Counted from the stretch's first letter, positions 55,003 to 63,252 are shown. The stretch: DNA of 64,000 nucleotides from Phytohabitans suffuscus (GCF_011764565.1 NZ_AP022871.1:5394320-5458319); one strand, 5' to 3'. Notes: generated from the letters alone by a model not told the origin. Translations and numbers: made by a program.

Positions 55003-55363
55003 AGCGCCCCCAGGCCAGGAAGACGGCCAGGGCGAGGTAGACGAGGTCGGCCGCGATCGTGGCCCGCTCGCCGCGGCGAAGTCGCATGATTGCCGCGCCG
55101 GTGAACAGCAACGCCACGCACACCGCGGTCACCGGCACCAGGACGGGTGCGATGTCGAGCGCGGCGGGCAGGATCAGCCCCGCCGCGGCCAAAAGTTCGA
55201 GGGCACCGATGGCCCGCAGGGCGCCAGGGCTGAAGTCGAGGACCCACTGCGCGGCACGGCCGCCCATCGCGGCCATCTTCTCCCGGGGCACGAACATCTT
55301 CGAGGTGCTGACCAGGAGGACGGTGGCCAGCAGGCCGGCGACTATCCACAGCGCGAGGTTCAC
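54977..55363 (-). CDS. DoxX-like membrane protein
   Basis: A 128-residue protein with four membrane helices (LWIVAGLLATVLLVSTSKMF; LRAIGALELLAAAGLILPAA; VLVPVTAVCVALLFTGAAIM; ADLVYLALAVFLAWGRFG), the DoxX-like family layout. The function is unknown. GTG at 55363 has GGAGG 7-11 nt upstream. A 41-codon reading frame (55360-55485) with its stop overlapping this start may be a remnant of an upstream gene; it has no recognisable domain. Confidence 0.82.
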   Translation of the reverse strand: MNLALWIVAGLLATVLLVSTSKMFVPREKMAAMGGRAAQWVLDFSPGALRAIGALELLAAAGLILPAALDIAPVLVPVTAVCVALLFTGAAIMRLRRGERATIAADLVYLALAVFLAWGRFGPEPFTG

Positions 55364-55535
55364 CGGGACCTCCTTCCGGACGTCCGCGCCACCAGGGCAG
55401 CCACCTCGTCGCCGGCGCCGGTGACCGGCGCGATCTGCTCGTTCATCCAGGGCTCCTGCTCGTCGACCCGCGTCGTTACGAACATGGAGATGGCGGTGAC
55501 CCGGTCTCTGTGACAGCCCGGCCCCTGTGACGCGG

Positions 55536-55566
55536 GCCGCCCCGCCCTCGGGTCGGGCGGGGCGGC
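55536..55566. terminator. GC-rich hairpin terminator
   Basis: GCCGCCCCGCCC and GGGCGGGGCGGC form a 12-bp perfect stem with a 7-nt loop, 50 bp after the stop of the binding-protein gene (minus strand). Three GTGGGAACCG repeats lie between. Confidence 0.65.
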
Positions 55567-55614
55567 GGGTGGGAACCGGATCAGTGTGGGAACCGCGCCG
55601 GTGTGGGAACCGGG

Positions 55615-56591
55615 TCAGTACTGGCGTTCGGGTAGGACGGTTTTGGCTTGTTCCTGGGTGAAGGTGGTTTCTTCGGTGATGACGCGGGGTTGGACGGGTT
55701 CGCCGTTGTGGACTTTTTGGACGAGGTCCATGAGTTGTGGGCCGAGGAGGGGTGAGCATTCGACGATGAAGTTGATTTTGCCGTTGGCGAGGGCTTGCAT
55801 GCCGTCGCGGACGGCGTCGACGGTGATGATTTTGATGTCGGTGCCGGGTTTTTTGCCGGCGCCTTCGATGGCTTCGATGGCGCCGAGGCCCATGTCGTCG
55901 TTGTGGGCGTAGAGGACGTCGATGTCGGGGTTGGCTTTGAGGAAGGCTTCCATGACTTCTTTGCCTTTGGCGCGGGTGAACTCGCCGGTCTGGGAGGCGA
56001 TGATTTTGAATTTGGGTTGGGTGGCGATGGTGTCGCCGAAGCCTTTTTTGCGGTCGTTGGCGGGGCGGAGCCGGTGGTGCCTTGGAGTTCGACGATGTTT
56101 ACGGGGTCGGTGGTGGTGGCGTACTCCTTGACGAGCCAGTCGCCGGCTTTTTTGCCTTCTTCGACGAAGTCGGAGCCGATGAAGGTTTTGTAGAGGGTGG
56201 TGTCGGTGGAGTCGACGGCGCGGTCGGTGAGGATGACGGGGATGCCGGCGTCTTTGGCTTCTTTGAGGACGGTGTCCCAGCCGGACTCGACGACGGGGGA
56301 GAAGGCGATGACGTCGACCTTTTGTTGGATGAAGGAGCGGATGGCTTTGATCTGGTTTTCTTGTTTTTGTTGGGCGTCGGAGAATTTGAGGTCGATTCCG
56401 GCTTGTTTGGCCGAGTCCTGGACCGACTTGGTGTTCGCGGTGCGCCAGCCGGACTCCGCGCCGACCTGGGAGAACCCGAGTGTGATCTTCCCGTCGTCCG
56501 AGCCGGAGCCCGCACCGTCACCACCGCCGCAGGCGGCCAGCGGGCCGGCCAGCGCGGCGGCCAGCAAGATCGTCGATATCTTTCTCCGCAT
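55615..56591 (-). CDS. Sugar ABC transporter substrate-binding lipoprotein (YtfQ type), one apparent frameshift, no partner genes
   Basis: A lipoprotein signal (lipobox LAAC, Cys21) precedes a periplasmic-binding-protein fold of the ribose/galactofuranose type: TLGFSQVGAESGWRTANTKS, VDVIAFSPVVESGWDTVLKE, IPVILTDRAVDSTD and, after a shift, VLYAHNDDMGLGAIEAIEGA. Near 56065 one C is missing from TCCGCCCCGCC; adding it joins GSAP to ANDRKKGF and gives 325 residues. No ATPase or permease gene is near. The coding strand strongly avoids G at third positions in favour of C and A, unlike all neighbours. Arabinose or arabinose oligomers are plausible ligands by context. Confidence 0.85.
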
Positions 56592-56611
56592 TTCGCACTC
56601 CTCGTCATCGC

Positions 56612-56625
56612 TGTTAGCGCTAACA
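56612..56625. promoter_or_regulatory. LacI-type operator O1
   Basis: TGTTAGCGCTAACA is a perfect 14-bp palindrome 20 bp before the binding-protein gene (minus strand). Confidence 0.85.
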
Positions 56626-56669
56626 TCTCCGCGACCGCGTCGCGGCGACCTGAAGTGTGTTTGCGAGAG

Positions 56670-56681
56670 TGTTAACGCTCA
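56670..56681. promoter_or_regulatory. LacI-type operator O2 with leftward promoter
   Basis: TGTTAACGCTCA on the plus strand. On the minus strand TTGACG (56692-56697) precedes it by 10 nt, the same arrangement as O3 in the other direction, so it should control leftward transcription of the binding-protein gene. Confidence 0.75.
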
Positions 56682-56759
56682 CCTCGACTCACGTCAAGAG
56701 GTTCACGCAATCGTGACATCGGCGGTATGTACCTGAATAGATCGATCCGAGTCAACCCC

Positions 56760-56786
56760 TTGACAGGGTGCGTGTGAGCGCTAACA
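56760..56786 (+). promoter_or_regulatory. Rightward promoter and LacI-type operator O3
   Basis: TTGACA (56760-56765) is followed by TGTGAGCGCTAACA (56773-56786), which covers the promoter spacer. It should control the LacI-like gene at 56821. Confidence 0.8.
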
Positions 56787-56820
56787 CTGCGACTGACGCG
56801 CCGGCCGGAGGGAGGTCCCC

Positions 56821-57753
56821 ATGCGCGGTGCGCGGCGGCTGCGGGACAGGCCGGTCATGACGGGCGTCGCCCGGGTGGCCGGCGTGTCACACCGGACCGC
56901 TCCCAGGAGCTCGCCGACCGGCCCCTCGCACACGCTGGGGCTGGTCGCCTTCGACACCTCGCTCGCCGGTCCGACCTCGACGGTCTACGCGATCGTGCGC
57001 GCCGCCCGTGCCGCCGGCCACCCGCTCACCGTGGTCAGCGCGCGCTCGCTCGACGACGACTCGGTCTGCGCCGCCGTCGACACCCTGTGCGGCCGCGCCG
57101 TCGACGGCATCCTGGCGGTCGCGCCGACCGATCCCGCGCTCGCCGCGCTGGCCAGCATCCCGGCGGAGGTCCCGCTGCTCGCCGTCGGCGCGGGTGATGC
57201 GGCGGGCGTGCCGGTGGTGGGCTTCGACGGCGTCTCGGGCGCGGCGGCCGCCACGCGCCACCTGCTCGGCCTCGGGCACGCCACCGTCCACCACATCTCG
57301 GGCCCGGCCGGCTGGCCGGAGGCGCGCGAGCGGGTGGCCGGCTGGCGGGCGGCGCTGGCCGGCGCGGGCGTGCCCGTCGGGATGGTGCTTCCGGGTGACT
57401 GGAGCGTGCGGTCGGGATTCGAGGCGGCCCGCCAGCTCGCCGGCGACCCCGAGGTGACCGCGATCTTCTGCGCCAACGACCAGATGGCGCTCGGCGCGCT
57501 GCGGGCGCTTCACCTGGCCGGCCGCGCGGTGCCCGGCGGCGTCAGTGTCGTCGGGTTCGGCGACATTCCCGAAGCTCCCTTCCTGCGACCGCCGTTGACC
57601 ACGGTGCGGCAGGACCTCGCCGCGCTCGGCCGGGCAAGCGTCGAGATGCTGGCCCGGCAGATCGCCGCCGGCGTGCGGATCCTGCGGCACGTGCGCTTTC
57701 CACCGTCCTTCGTGGAACGGGACAGCGCCGCGCAACCTTCGTGTGAACGCTAA
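56821..57753 (+). CDS. LacI-family protein with truncated DNA-binding domain
   Basis: A 310-residue protein. The ligand-binding part is complete and close to that of the LacI protein at 61898 (VVGFDGVSGAAAATRHLLGL; AIFCANDQMALGALRALHLA; VVGFGDIPEAPFLRPPLTTV). At the N-terminus VARVAGVSHRTAPRSS matches the first helices of the paralogue (VARLAGVSHMTVSR), but about 40 residues with the rest of the HTH and the hinge helix are missing; the distance in the DNA is short, so this is a real deletion, not a shift. It cannot bind DNA in the usual way. It may be a decaying regulator or may act through heterodimers with the intact one. Confidence 0.82.
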   Translation: MRGARRLRDRPVMTGVARVAGVSHRTAPRSSPTGPSHTLGLVAFDTSLAGPTSTVYAIVRAARAAGHPLTVVSARSLDDDSVCAAVDTLCGRAVDGILAVAPTDPALAALASIPAEVPLLAVGAGDAAGVPVVGFDGVSGAAAATRHLLGLGHATVHHISGPAGWPEARERVAGWRAALAGAGVPVGMVLPGDWSVRSGFEAARQLAGDPEVTAIFCANDQMALGALRALHLAGRAVPGGVSVVGFGDIPEAPFLRPPLTTVRQDLAALGRASVEMLARQIAAGVRILRHVRFPPSFVERDSAAQPSCER

Positions 57754-57755
57754 CA
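57742..57755. promoter_or_regulatory. LacI-type operator O4
   Basis: TGTGAACGCTAACA overlaps the stop of the truncated LacI gene and lies upstream of the GH43 remnant and the GH43-AbfB gene. Confidence 0.8.
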
Positions 57756-57786
57756 ACAGCAATCGTCGATGAGAGAAGGTGACGCT

Positions 57787-58034
57787 ATGACCCGCCCGCG
57801 GGTATGGCTCGCCGCCGCGACCGCGCTGCCGTACACCAATCCGGTCAAGTCGCAGCAGGGCGCCGGTCCCTGGCTGGCGGACGGGCCGGCGGGGAGACCG
57901 CGGCCACGCCGAGCGCGTACACGATCGTCGACCGCAGCAGCGGCGAGTGCCTCGAGGCGGCCGGCGGCGCCGGCATCCGCCAGTGGTCGTGGCTTGACAA
58001 CACCTGCCAGCAGTGGCAGCTCCAGCCGGTCTGA
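57787..58034 (+). pseudogene. Remnant of a GH43-ricin arabinosidase gene
   Basis: The start encodes a short signal-like stretch and YTNPVKSQQGAGPW, matching the first strand of GH43 enzymes (NPV/L...GADPW, here with Asp changed to Gly). It jumps directly to the tail of a ricin-type lectin domain (YTIVDRSSGECLEAAGGAGI and DNTCQQWQLQPV). One G missing in a GGGG run near 57895 breaks the frame in between; with it the product is 82 residues. The catalytic core is lost, so the gene is dead whether or not the shift is real. Confidence 0.75.
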
Positions 58035-58049
58035 GAGAGGGAGATCCCC

Positions 58050-59471
58050 GTGCGCAGAGTCGCCGCGCTCGCGGTGCTGGCCGTGGCCGCTGGCCTGCTC
58101 GTGGCCACACCGGCCACCGCAGCGCCCGCCGTGCAGTACACCAACCCGCTCGCCGCCCAGCGGGCCGACCCGCACATCGTCAAGCACACCGACGGCTACT
58201 ACTACATGACCGCCACGGCGCCCGAGTACGACCGCATCGTGCTGCGCCGCGCCACGACGCTCCAGGGGCTGGCCAGCGCGGCCGAGAGCGTCATCTGGCG
58301 CCGCCACACGAGCGGCGAGATGGCCGCGCACATCTGGGCGCCGGAGATCCACTACATCGACGGCCGGTGGTACATCTACTTCGCCGCCGGCCGCAGTGAC
58401 GACGTCTGGGCCATCCGGATGTACGTGCTGGAGAACGCCTCCGCCAACCCGCTCGCCGGCTCCTGGACCGAGCGGGGCCGGATCGCCACGCCGCTCAACA
58501 CCTTCTCGCTCGACGCCACCACGTTCGTCCACAACGGCACCCGTTATCTGGCCTGGGCGCAGAACGACCCGGCCGTGGGCAGCGGCACCAACCTCTACCT
58601 GGCACCGATGTCGAACCCGTGGACCATCACGGGCACGCCGGCGCGGATCAGCGTGCCCACGTACTCGTGGGAGACGATCGGCCACCGCGTCAACGAAGGG
58701 GCCGCGGTGATCCAGCGCAACGGCCGGGTCTTCATGACGTACTCGGCGAGCGCCACCGACGCCAACTACTGCATGGGCCTGCTCACCGCCTCGGCGACGA
58801 GCAACCTCATGAACCCCGCGTCGTGGTCGAAGAGCGCGCAGCCGGTCTTCCGCAGCAACGCCGCGACGAGCCAGTACGGCCCGGGACACAACTCGTTCAC
58901 CGTCTCCGAGGACGGGCAGAGCGACATCCTCGTCTACCACGACCGCGGCTACCGCGACATCAGCGGTGACCCGCTCAACGACCCCAACCGCCGCACCCGG
59001 ATCCAGAAGTTCTACTGGAACGCCGACGGCACGCCGAACTTCGGCATCCCGGTCGCGGACGGGATCACCCCGCAGCGGCTGCGCTCGTACAACCTCCCGG
59101 ACCGGTACGTCCGCCACTGGGACTACCGCGCCCGGATCGAGGCGAACGTCACCAACCTGGCCGACTCGCAGTTCCGCGTCGTGACCGGGCTGGGCGGCGG
59201 CGGCAGCGTGTCGCTGGAGTCGACCAACTTCCCCGGGTACTACCTGCGGCACCGCAACTACGAACTGTGGGTGGAGCGCAACGACGGCTCGGCCACGTTC
59301 CGCGCGGACGCGAGCTTCCACCGCCGCGCCGGGCTCGCCGACGCCGCCGCGGTGTCGTTCGAGTCGACCAACTTCCCCGGCCGGTACATCCGGCACTCGT
59401 CCAACCTGCTGTACGCGCAGCCGGTCAGCACCGCGACCGACCGCGCGGACGCGACGTTCGTCCTGGAGTAG
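58050..59471 (+). CDS. Secreted GH43 arabinofuranosidase/arabinanase with AbfB (CBM42) domain
   Basis: A 473-residue exported enzyme. After the signal peptide (VAALAVLAVAAGLLVATPAT) the GH43 five-blade propeller begins with YTNPLAAQRADPHIV, in which Asp40 is the general base; WAPEIHYIDG and GHNSFTVSEDG carry further active-site positions. The last 130 residues are an AbfB domain that binds arabinose side chains (SVSLESTNFPGYYLRHRNYE, repeated as AVSFESTNFPGRYIRHSSN). GGGAGA precedes the GTG. It is convergent with araD and under O4. Confidence 0.92.
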   Translation: MRRVAALAVLAVAAGLLVATPATAAPAVQYTNPLAAQRADPHIVKHTDGYYYMTATAPEYDRIVLRRATTLQGLASAAESVIWRRHTSGEMAAHIWAPEIHYIDGRWYIYFAAGRSDDVWAIRMYVLENASANPLAGSWTERGRIATPLNTFSLDATTFVHNGTRYLAWAQNDPAVGSGTNLYLAPMSNPWTITGTPARISVPTYSWETIGHRVNEGAAVIQRNGRVFMTYSASATDANYCMGLLTASATSNLMNPASWSKSAQPVFRSNAATSQYGPGHNSFTVSEDGQSDILVYHDRGYRDISGDPLNDPNRRTRIQKFYWNADGTPNFGIPVADGITPQRLRSYNLPDRYVRHWDYRARIEANVTNLADSQFRVVTGLGGGGSVSLESTNFPGYYLRHRNYELWVERNDGSATFRADASFHRRAGLADAAAVSFESTNFPGRYIRHSSNLLYAQPVSTATDRADATFVLE

Positions 59472-59484
59472 GAGGGTGGGCAGG

Positions 59485-60216
59485 TCAGCGCTGGCCGTAG
59501 ACGTTCTGGTACCGGTCGTAGAGCTTGTCCACATCGGACTGCGCGATGGGGAGGGGGTCGCCGAGCTGGCGTGCGATGTGCACCGTACGGGCCACGTCCT
59601 CGCACATCACCGCCGCCTTGACCGCGGCCTTGGCGCTCTTGCCGATCGTGAAGACGCCGTGGTTCCGCATCAGCACGGCCGGCGAGCGGTGGCCGCTCAG
59701 CGTGGCCACGATGCCCCTGCCGATGTCGTCGTTGCCGATGAGCGCGAACGGGCCGACCGGGATCTCCGCGCCGAACTCGTCGGCCATCGCGGTCAGCACG
59801 CAGGGCACCGGCTCGCCGCGGGCGGCCCAGGCGGTCGCGTACGTGGAGTGGGTGTGCACCACGCCGCCGACCTCGGGCATCTCGCGGTAGACGTACGCGT
59901 GGGCGGCGGTGTCGCTCGACGGGGCGTAGGCGCCGTCGACGAGCCGCCCGTCCAGGTCGCACACCACCATCGACTCGGGGGTCAGCTCGTCGTACGAGAC
60001 GCCGCTGGGCTTGATGACGAAGAGGTCTTCACCGGGCACGCGGGCCGAGACGTTGCCGGCGGTCCAGACCACCAGCCCCCACCGGATCAGCGCGTCGTGC
60101 AGCCCGACGAGATCCTTGCGCAGCTGGTCGACATCCTGGGCCGGCCACGCTCCGTCGCTCGGCGCTCGTCCGCCGTCGTGGTCCAGGTCCACAGCCTCGC
60201 GACTCCCGCTTATCAT
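59485..60216 (-). CDS. araD: L-ribulose-5-phosphate 4-epimerase
   Basis: A 243-residue class II aldolase-fold epimerase that turns L-ribulose-5-P into D-xylulose-5-P. The zinc and substrate residues are visible: TAGNVSARVPGEDLFVIKPS, VVHTHSTYATAWAA with the two metal His residues, and MRNHGVFTIGKSAKAAVKA. Its ATG overlaps the stop of araB (ATGA). Confidence 0.93.
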   Translation of the reverse strand: MISGSREAVDLDHDGGRAPSDGAWPAQDVDQLRKDLVGLHDALIRWGLVVWTAGNVSARVPGEDLFVIKPSGVSYDELTPESMVVCDLDGRLVDGAYAPSSDTAAHAYVYREMPEVGGVVHTHSTYATAWAARGEPVPCVLTAMADEFGAEIPVGPFALIGNDDIGRGIVATLSGHRSPAVLMRNHGVFTIGKSAKAAVKAAVMCEDVARTVHIARQLGDPLPIAQSDVDKLYDRYQNVYGQR

Positions 60217-61889
60217 GCCCGTGCCTCGTTCCGGATCCGCCGCAGCCGGTGCAGCACGTCGTTCTCCCCACGGCCGAAGTAGTCGTGCAGGAGGCGGTAC
60301 TCCTCGTAGAGCGCCTCGTACGCCTTGGTGCGGGCGGCGTCCGGCTCGTACACCCGGCGCTCGACCCGGCCCATGGCCGCCGCGGCGGCGGGCACGTCCG
60401 GGTAGGCGCCGGCGGCCACCGCCGCGTGGATCGCCGAGCCGAGCGCCGGGCCCTGCTCCGAGCCGATCACCGAGATGGGGCGGCCGGTGACGTCCGCGTA
60501 GAGCCGCATGAGGAACGCGTTCTTCAGCAGGCCGCCGGCCGCGACCAGCTCGGTCACCGGGAGGCCGGAGCCCTCGAACGCGTCGATGATCGTGCGGGTG
60601 CCGAACGCGGTCGCCTCGACCAGCGCCCGGTAGACGTCTTCGGGACGGGTGGCGAGCGTCTGCCCCACGATCACCCCGGACAGCTCGTGGTCGACGAGCA
60701 CCGAGCGGTTGCCGTTGTGCCAGTCGAGCGCGACCAGGCCGTGCTGGCCGACCCTCTGCGCGGCGGCCAGCTCGCTCAGGTACTCGTGCGGGCCGATGCC
60801 CCGCCGCTCCGCCTCGGCCAGGTACCCGGCCGGCAGCGACGAGTCGACGAACCAGGCGAAGATGTCGCCGACGCCGCTCTGGCCGCCCTCGTACCCGTAG
60901 CCGCCGGCCACGATGCCGCCCTCGACCACGCCGCACATGCCGGGGACCTCGGCGAGCGTGTCGCCGTTCATGACGTGGCAGGTGGAGGTACCCATGATCA
61001 TGACGAGCTGGCCGGGCGAGATGGCCTGCGCGGCCGGGGCCGTGACGTGGGCGTCGACGTTGCCGGCGGCGACCGCGATGCCCTCGGGCAGCCCGGTCCA
61101 GGCGGCGGCCTGCGCGGTCAGCCCGCCGGCCAGCGCGCCGAGCGGCAGCAGCGGATGCTCGATCTTGGCTACGAAGCCGGCGAAGTCGGGGTTGAGCGCG
61201 GCCAGGTAGTCGGCGCTCGGGTAGCTGCCGTCCTGGTAGATGCCCTTGTAGCCGGCCGTGCAGACGTTGCGCGTCTCGGTGCCGCACAGCTGCCACACGA
61301 TCCAGTCGGCCGCCTCGATCCACCGCTCGGCGCGGGCGTAGACCTCCGGGTCCTCCTCCAGGAGCTGGAGGCCCTTGGCAAACTGCCACTCCGAGGAGAT
61401 CTTCCCGCCGTACCGGTTGATCCAGGGCTCGCCGCGCTCGTGCGCCAGCGTGTTGATGCGGTCGGCCTGCCCCTGCGCCGCGTGGTGTTTCCACAGCTTC
61501 GTGTATGCGTGCGGCCGGCCGGCGAACTCCGGCAGCCGGCACAGCGGCGTGCCGTCGGCGAGGGCGGGCAGCACCGTGCAGGCGGTGAAGTCGGTGGAGA
61601 TGCCGATCACCAGTGCCGGGTCGACCCCGGCGTCGGCGATCGCCGCCGGCACCGCGGTGCGCAGCACGTCCAGGTAGTCCTCGGGGTCCTGCAGCGCCCA
61701 GTCGGGCGGGAGCGCCGTGCCGGTCGCCGGGAGGGTGCGGTCGATGACGCCGTGGCGGTACTCGTGCACGGCCGTGCCCAGCTCGGCGCCGTCTTCGACG
61801 CGGACCACGAGGGCGCGGCCGGACAGCGTGCCGAAGTCGACGCCGACGACGTAGCGTGCGGGCTCGTTAGCGTTAACAGCGTGGGGCAT
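60213..61889 (-). CDS. araB: Ribulokinase
   Basis: A 558-residue FGGY kinase phosphorylating L-ribulose. VVGVDFGTLSGRALVV is the phosphate-1 motif, ISTDFTACTVLP and NRYGGKISSEWQFAKGLQLL are AraB-specific, GTSTCHVM is phosphate 2 and AAGGLLKNAFLMRLYADVTG the adenosine motif. It starts 8 bp after lacI. A LacI-type operator (O5) lies inside codons 4-8. No araA was found in the window. Confidence 0.94.
   Translation of the reverse strand: MPHAVNANEPARYVVGVDFGTLSGRALVVRVEDGAELGTAVHEYRHGVIDRTLPATGTALPPDWALQDPEDYLDVLRTAVPAAIADAGVDPALVIGISTDFTACTVLPALADGTPLCRLPEFAGRPHAYTKLWKHHAAQGQADRINTLAHERGEPWINRYGGKISSEWQFAKGLQLLEEDPEVYARAERWIEAADWIVWQLCGTETRNVCTAGYKGIYQDGSYPSADYLAALNPDFAGFVAKIEHPLLPLGALAGGLTAQAAAWTGLPEGIAVAAGNVDAHVTAPAAQAISPGQLVMIMGTSTCHVMNGDTLAEVPGMCGVVEGGIVAGGYGYEGGQSGVGDIFAWFVDSSLPAGYLAEAERRGIGPHEYLSELAAAQRVGQHGLVALDWHNGNRSVLVDHELSGVIVGQTLATRPEDVYRALVEATAFGTRTIIDAFEGSGLPVTELVAAGGLLKNAFLMRLYADVTGRPISVIGSEQGPALGSAIHAAVAAGAYPDVPAAAAAMGRVERRVYEPDAARTKAYEALYEEYRLLHDYFGRGENDVLHRLRRIRNEARA
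61865..61878. promoter_or_regulatory. LacI-type operator O5 inside araB
   Basis: CGTTAGCGTTAACA (minus strand TGTTAACGCTAACG) encodes Val-Asn-Ala-Asn of AraB. It may be a roadblock site for the operon read-through from lacI or mark an internal promoter. Confidence 0.7.
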
Positions 61890-61897
61890 GGGCTTCC

Positions 61898-62995
61898 TCA
61901 GCGGGGGGTTCTGTGGGGTTGGCGTGCCGCGCTCCTGGCTCCGGAGCTGGCCAGCCCCGGAGCGCCGGTGCTCTCTCGGACGATGAACTCGGGCGGGATC
62001 ACGATGCGGCGCCGGGACCGTGGCGCCCCGTCCACCTGCTCCATCAGCAGGGCCAGGCTCTGCCGGCCGACCTCGCCGAACTCCTGGCGGAGCGTGGTCA
62101 GCGGCGGGGTGAAGAACTCGGCCTCGGGGATGTCGTCGAAGCCGACGACGCTCACCTGCTCGGGCACCGGGATGCCGGCCGCGGAGAGGGCCCGCAACGC
62201 GCCGATCGCCATCTGGTCGTTGGCCACGAAGATGGCGGTCAGGTCGGGCTGGCCGATGAGCCGGCGGGCGGCCTCGTAGCCCGACCGGGGGCTCCAGTCG
62301 CCGCGCACCAGCTCGGGGATCTCGCGCTCCGCGTCGGTGAGCGCGTCGCGCCACCCCCGCTCGCGCTCCTGCGCCTCGTGCCAGTCGCCGGGGCCGGCGA
62401 TGTGCGCGACCGAGCGGTGGCCGAGGGAGAGCAGGTGCTCGGTGGCGAGGCGGGCGCCGAGCCGCTGGTCGACCGCGACGGTGGGCACCGGCGCGCGGCC
62501 GCCCTCGACCGCGACGACCGGGATGTCCTTGGGCACGTGGCGCAGCGCCGTCGTGGTCGAGGTGTGCGGCGTGATCGCGATGATGCCCTCGACCGCCTGC
62601 GCCATCAACGCCTCGAACGCCTCACCGAACGAGCGCCGGTCGACGCTGGGCAGGCTGGCGATGCTTATCGCGTATCCGATGTCGCGCGCCGCCCGCTCGA
62701 TCGCCAGCAGCATGGAGGCCGGCCCGTAGAGCGTCGTGTCGATGCTGACCACGCCGAGCGTGCGGGTGCGCCCGGTGACGAGCGCGCGGGCCGCGACGTT
62801 GGGCCGGTAGCCGAGCTCCGTCATGGCGGCGAGCACCCGCTGGCGGGTCACCTGGCTGACAGTCGGCTGGTCGTTGATGACGCGGGAGACGGTCATGTGG
62901 GAAACTCCAGCGAGTCGGGCCACATCGACCATCCCGACCTGCCGGCGCGGGCCACGCCCCGATGGGCTCCCGCCGTCTGGTCGCCGCTCCGCCAT
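61898..62995 (-). CDS. LacI-family transcriptional regulator of the arabinose genes
   Basis: A 365-residue regulator. The HTH is at about residues 22-45 (VDVARLAGVSHMTVSRVIND), followed by the hinge helix (YRPNVAARALVTGRT) and a periplasmic-binding-protein-like ligand domain. It is the first gene of lacI-araB-araD; O6 lies 43 bp before its start, so it is autoregulated. It is the only intact LacI protein here and so should bind all six operators. L-arabinose or arabinose oligomer is the probable inducer. Confidence 0.92.
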   Translation of the reverse strand: MAERRPDGGSPSGRGPRRQVGMVDVARLAGVSHMTVSRVINDQPTVSQVTRQRVLAAMTELGYRPNVAARALVTGRTRTLGVVSIDTTLYGPASMLLAIERAARDIGYAISIASLPSVDRRSFGEAFEALMAQAVEGIIAITPHTSTTTALRHVPKDIPVVAVEGGRAPVPTVAVDQRLGARLATEHLLSLGHRSVAHIAGPGDWHEAQERERGWRDALTDAEREIPELVRGDWSPRSGYEAARRLIGQPDLTAIFVANDQMAIGALRALSAAGIPVPEQVSVVGFDDIPEAEFFTPPLTTLRQEFGEVGRQSLALLMEQVDGAPRSRRRIVIPPEFIVRESTGAPGLASSGARSAARQPHRTPR

Positions 62996-63030
62996 GCGTC
63001 TAGGCCCCGTTTCTCAAACCCGGTGATAAG

Positions 63031-63058
63031 ACATGCCTGTTCACGTTAACAGGCATGT
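63031..63058. promoter_or_regulatory. LacI-type operator O6 in an extended palindrome
   Basis: The core TGTTCACGTTAACA (63038-63051) sits in a longer inverted repeat with arms ACATGCCTGTT and AACAGGCATGT around 6 nt. It lies before the lacI gene (minus strand). Confidence 0.8.
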
Positions 63059-63120
63059 TCCGGCTTGGACCCGATGCCTGTCAAGTCCTCCGAAAACCTT
63101 TCGACGCCGATTTCGACGGC

Positions 63121-63176
63121 GGTTGCCTCTTTGGGGGCGGCTCGCGTCCACGATCAGCCGGAACCGATCCCTCGGG
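63121..63176. repeat. Dispersed repeat R3, copy B
   Basis: A 56-bp match to 22223-22278 (GGGGGCGGCTCGCGTCCA ... CCGATCCCTCGGG). Confidence 0.75.
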
Positions 63177-63252
63177 TCCTGCCGCGGGCGGCTTTCCGGT
63201 CTGTCCTCGCCGCCGCCACTCCCGCCCTCGAACGCGCGGCTCCCGGCAAACA

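Noticed and set aside
54795..55349. Minus-strand frame through the 31-bp repeats giving a repetitive Pro/Arg/Ser protein
   Set aside because: It is in the wrong frame relative to the DoxX-like gene and is explained by translation of the GC-rich tandem array.
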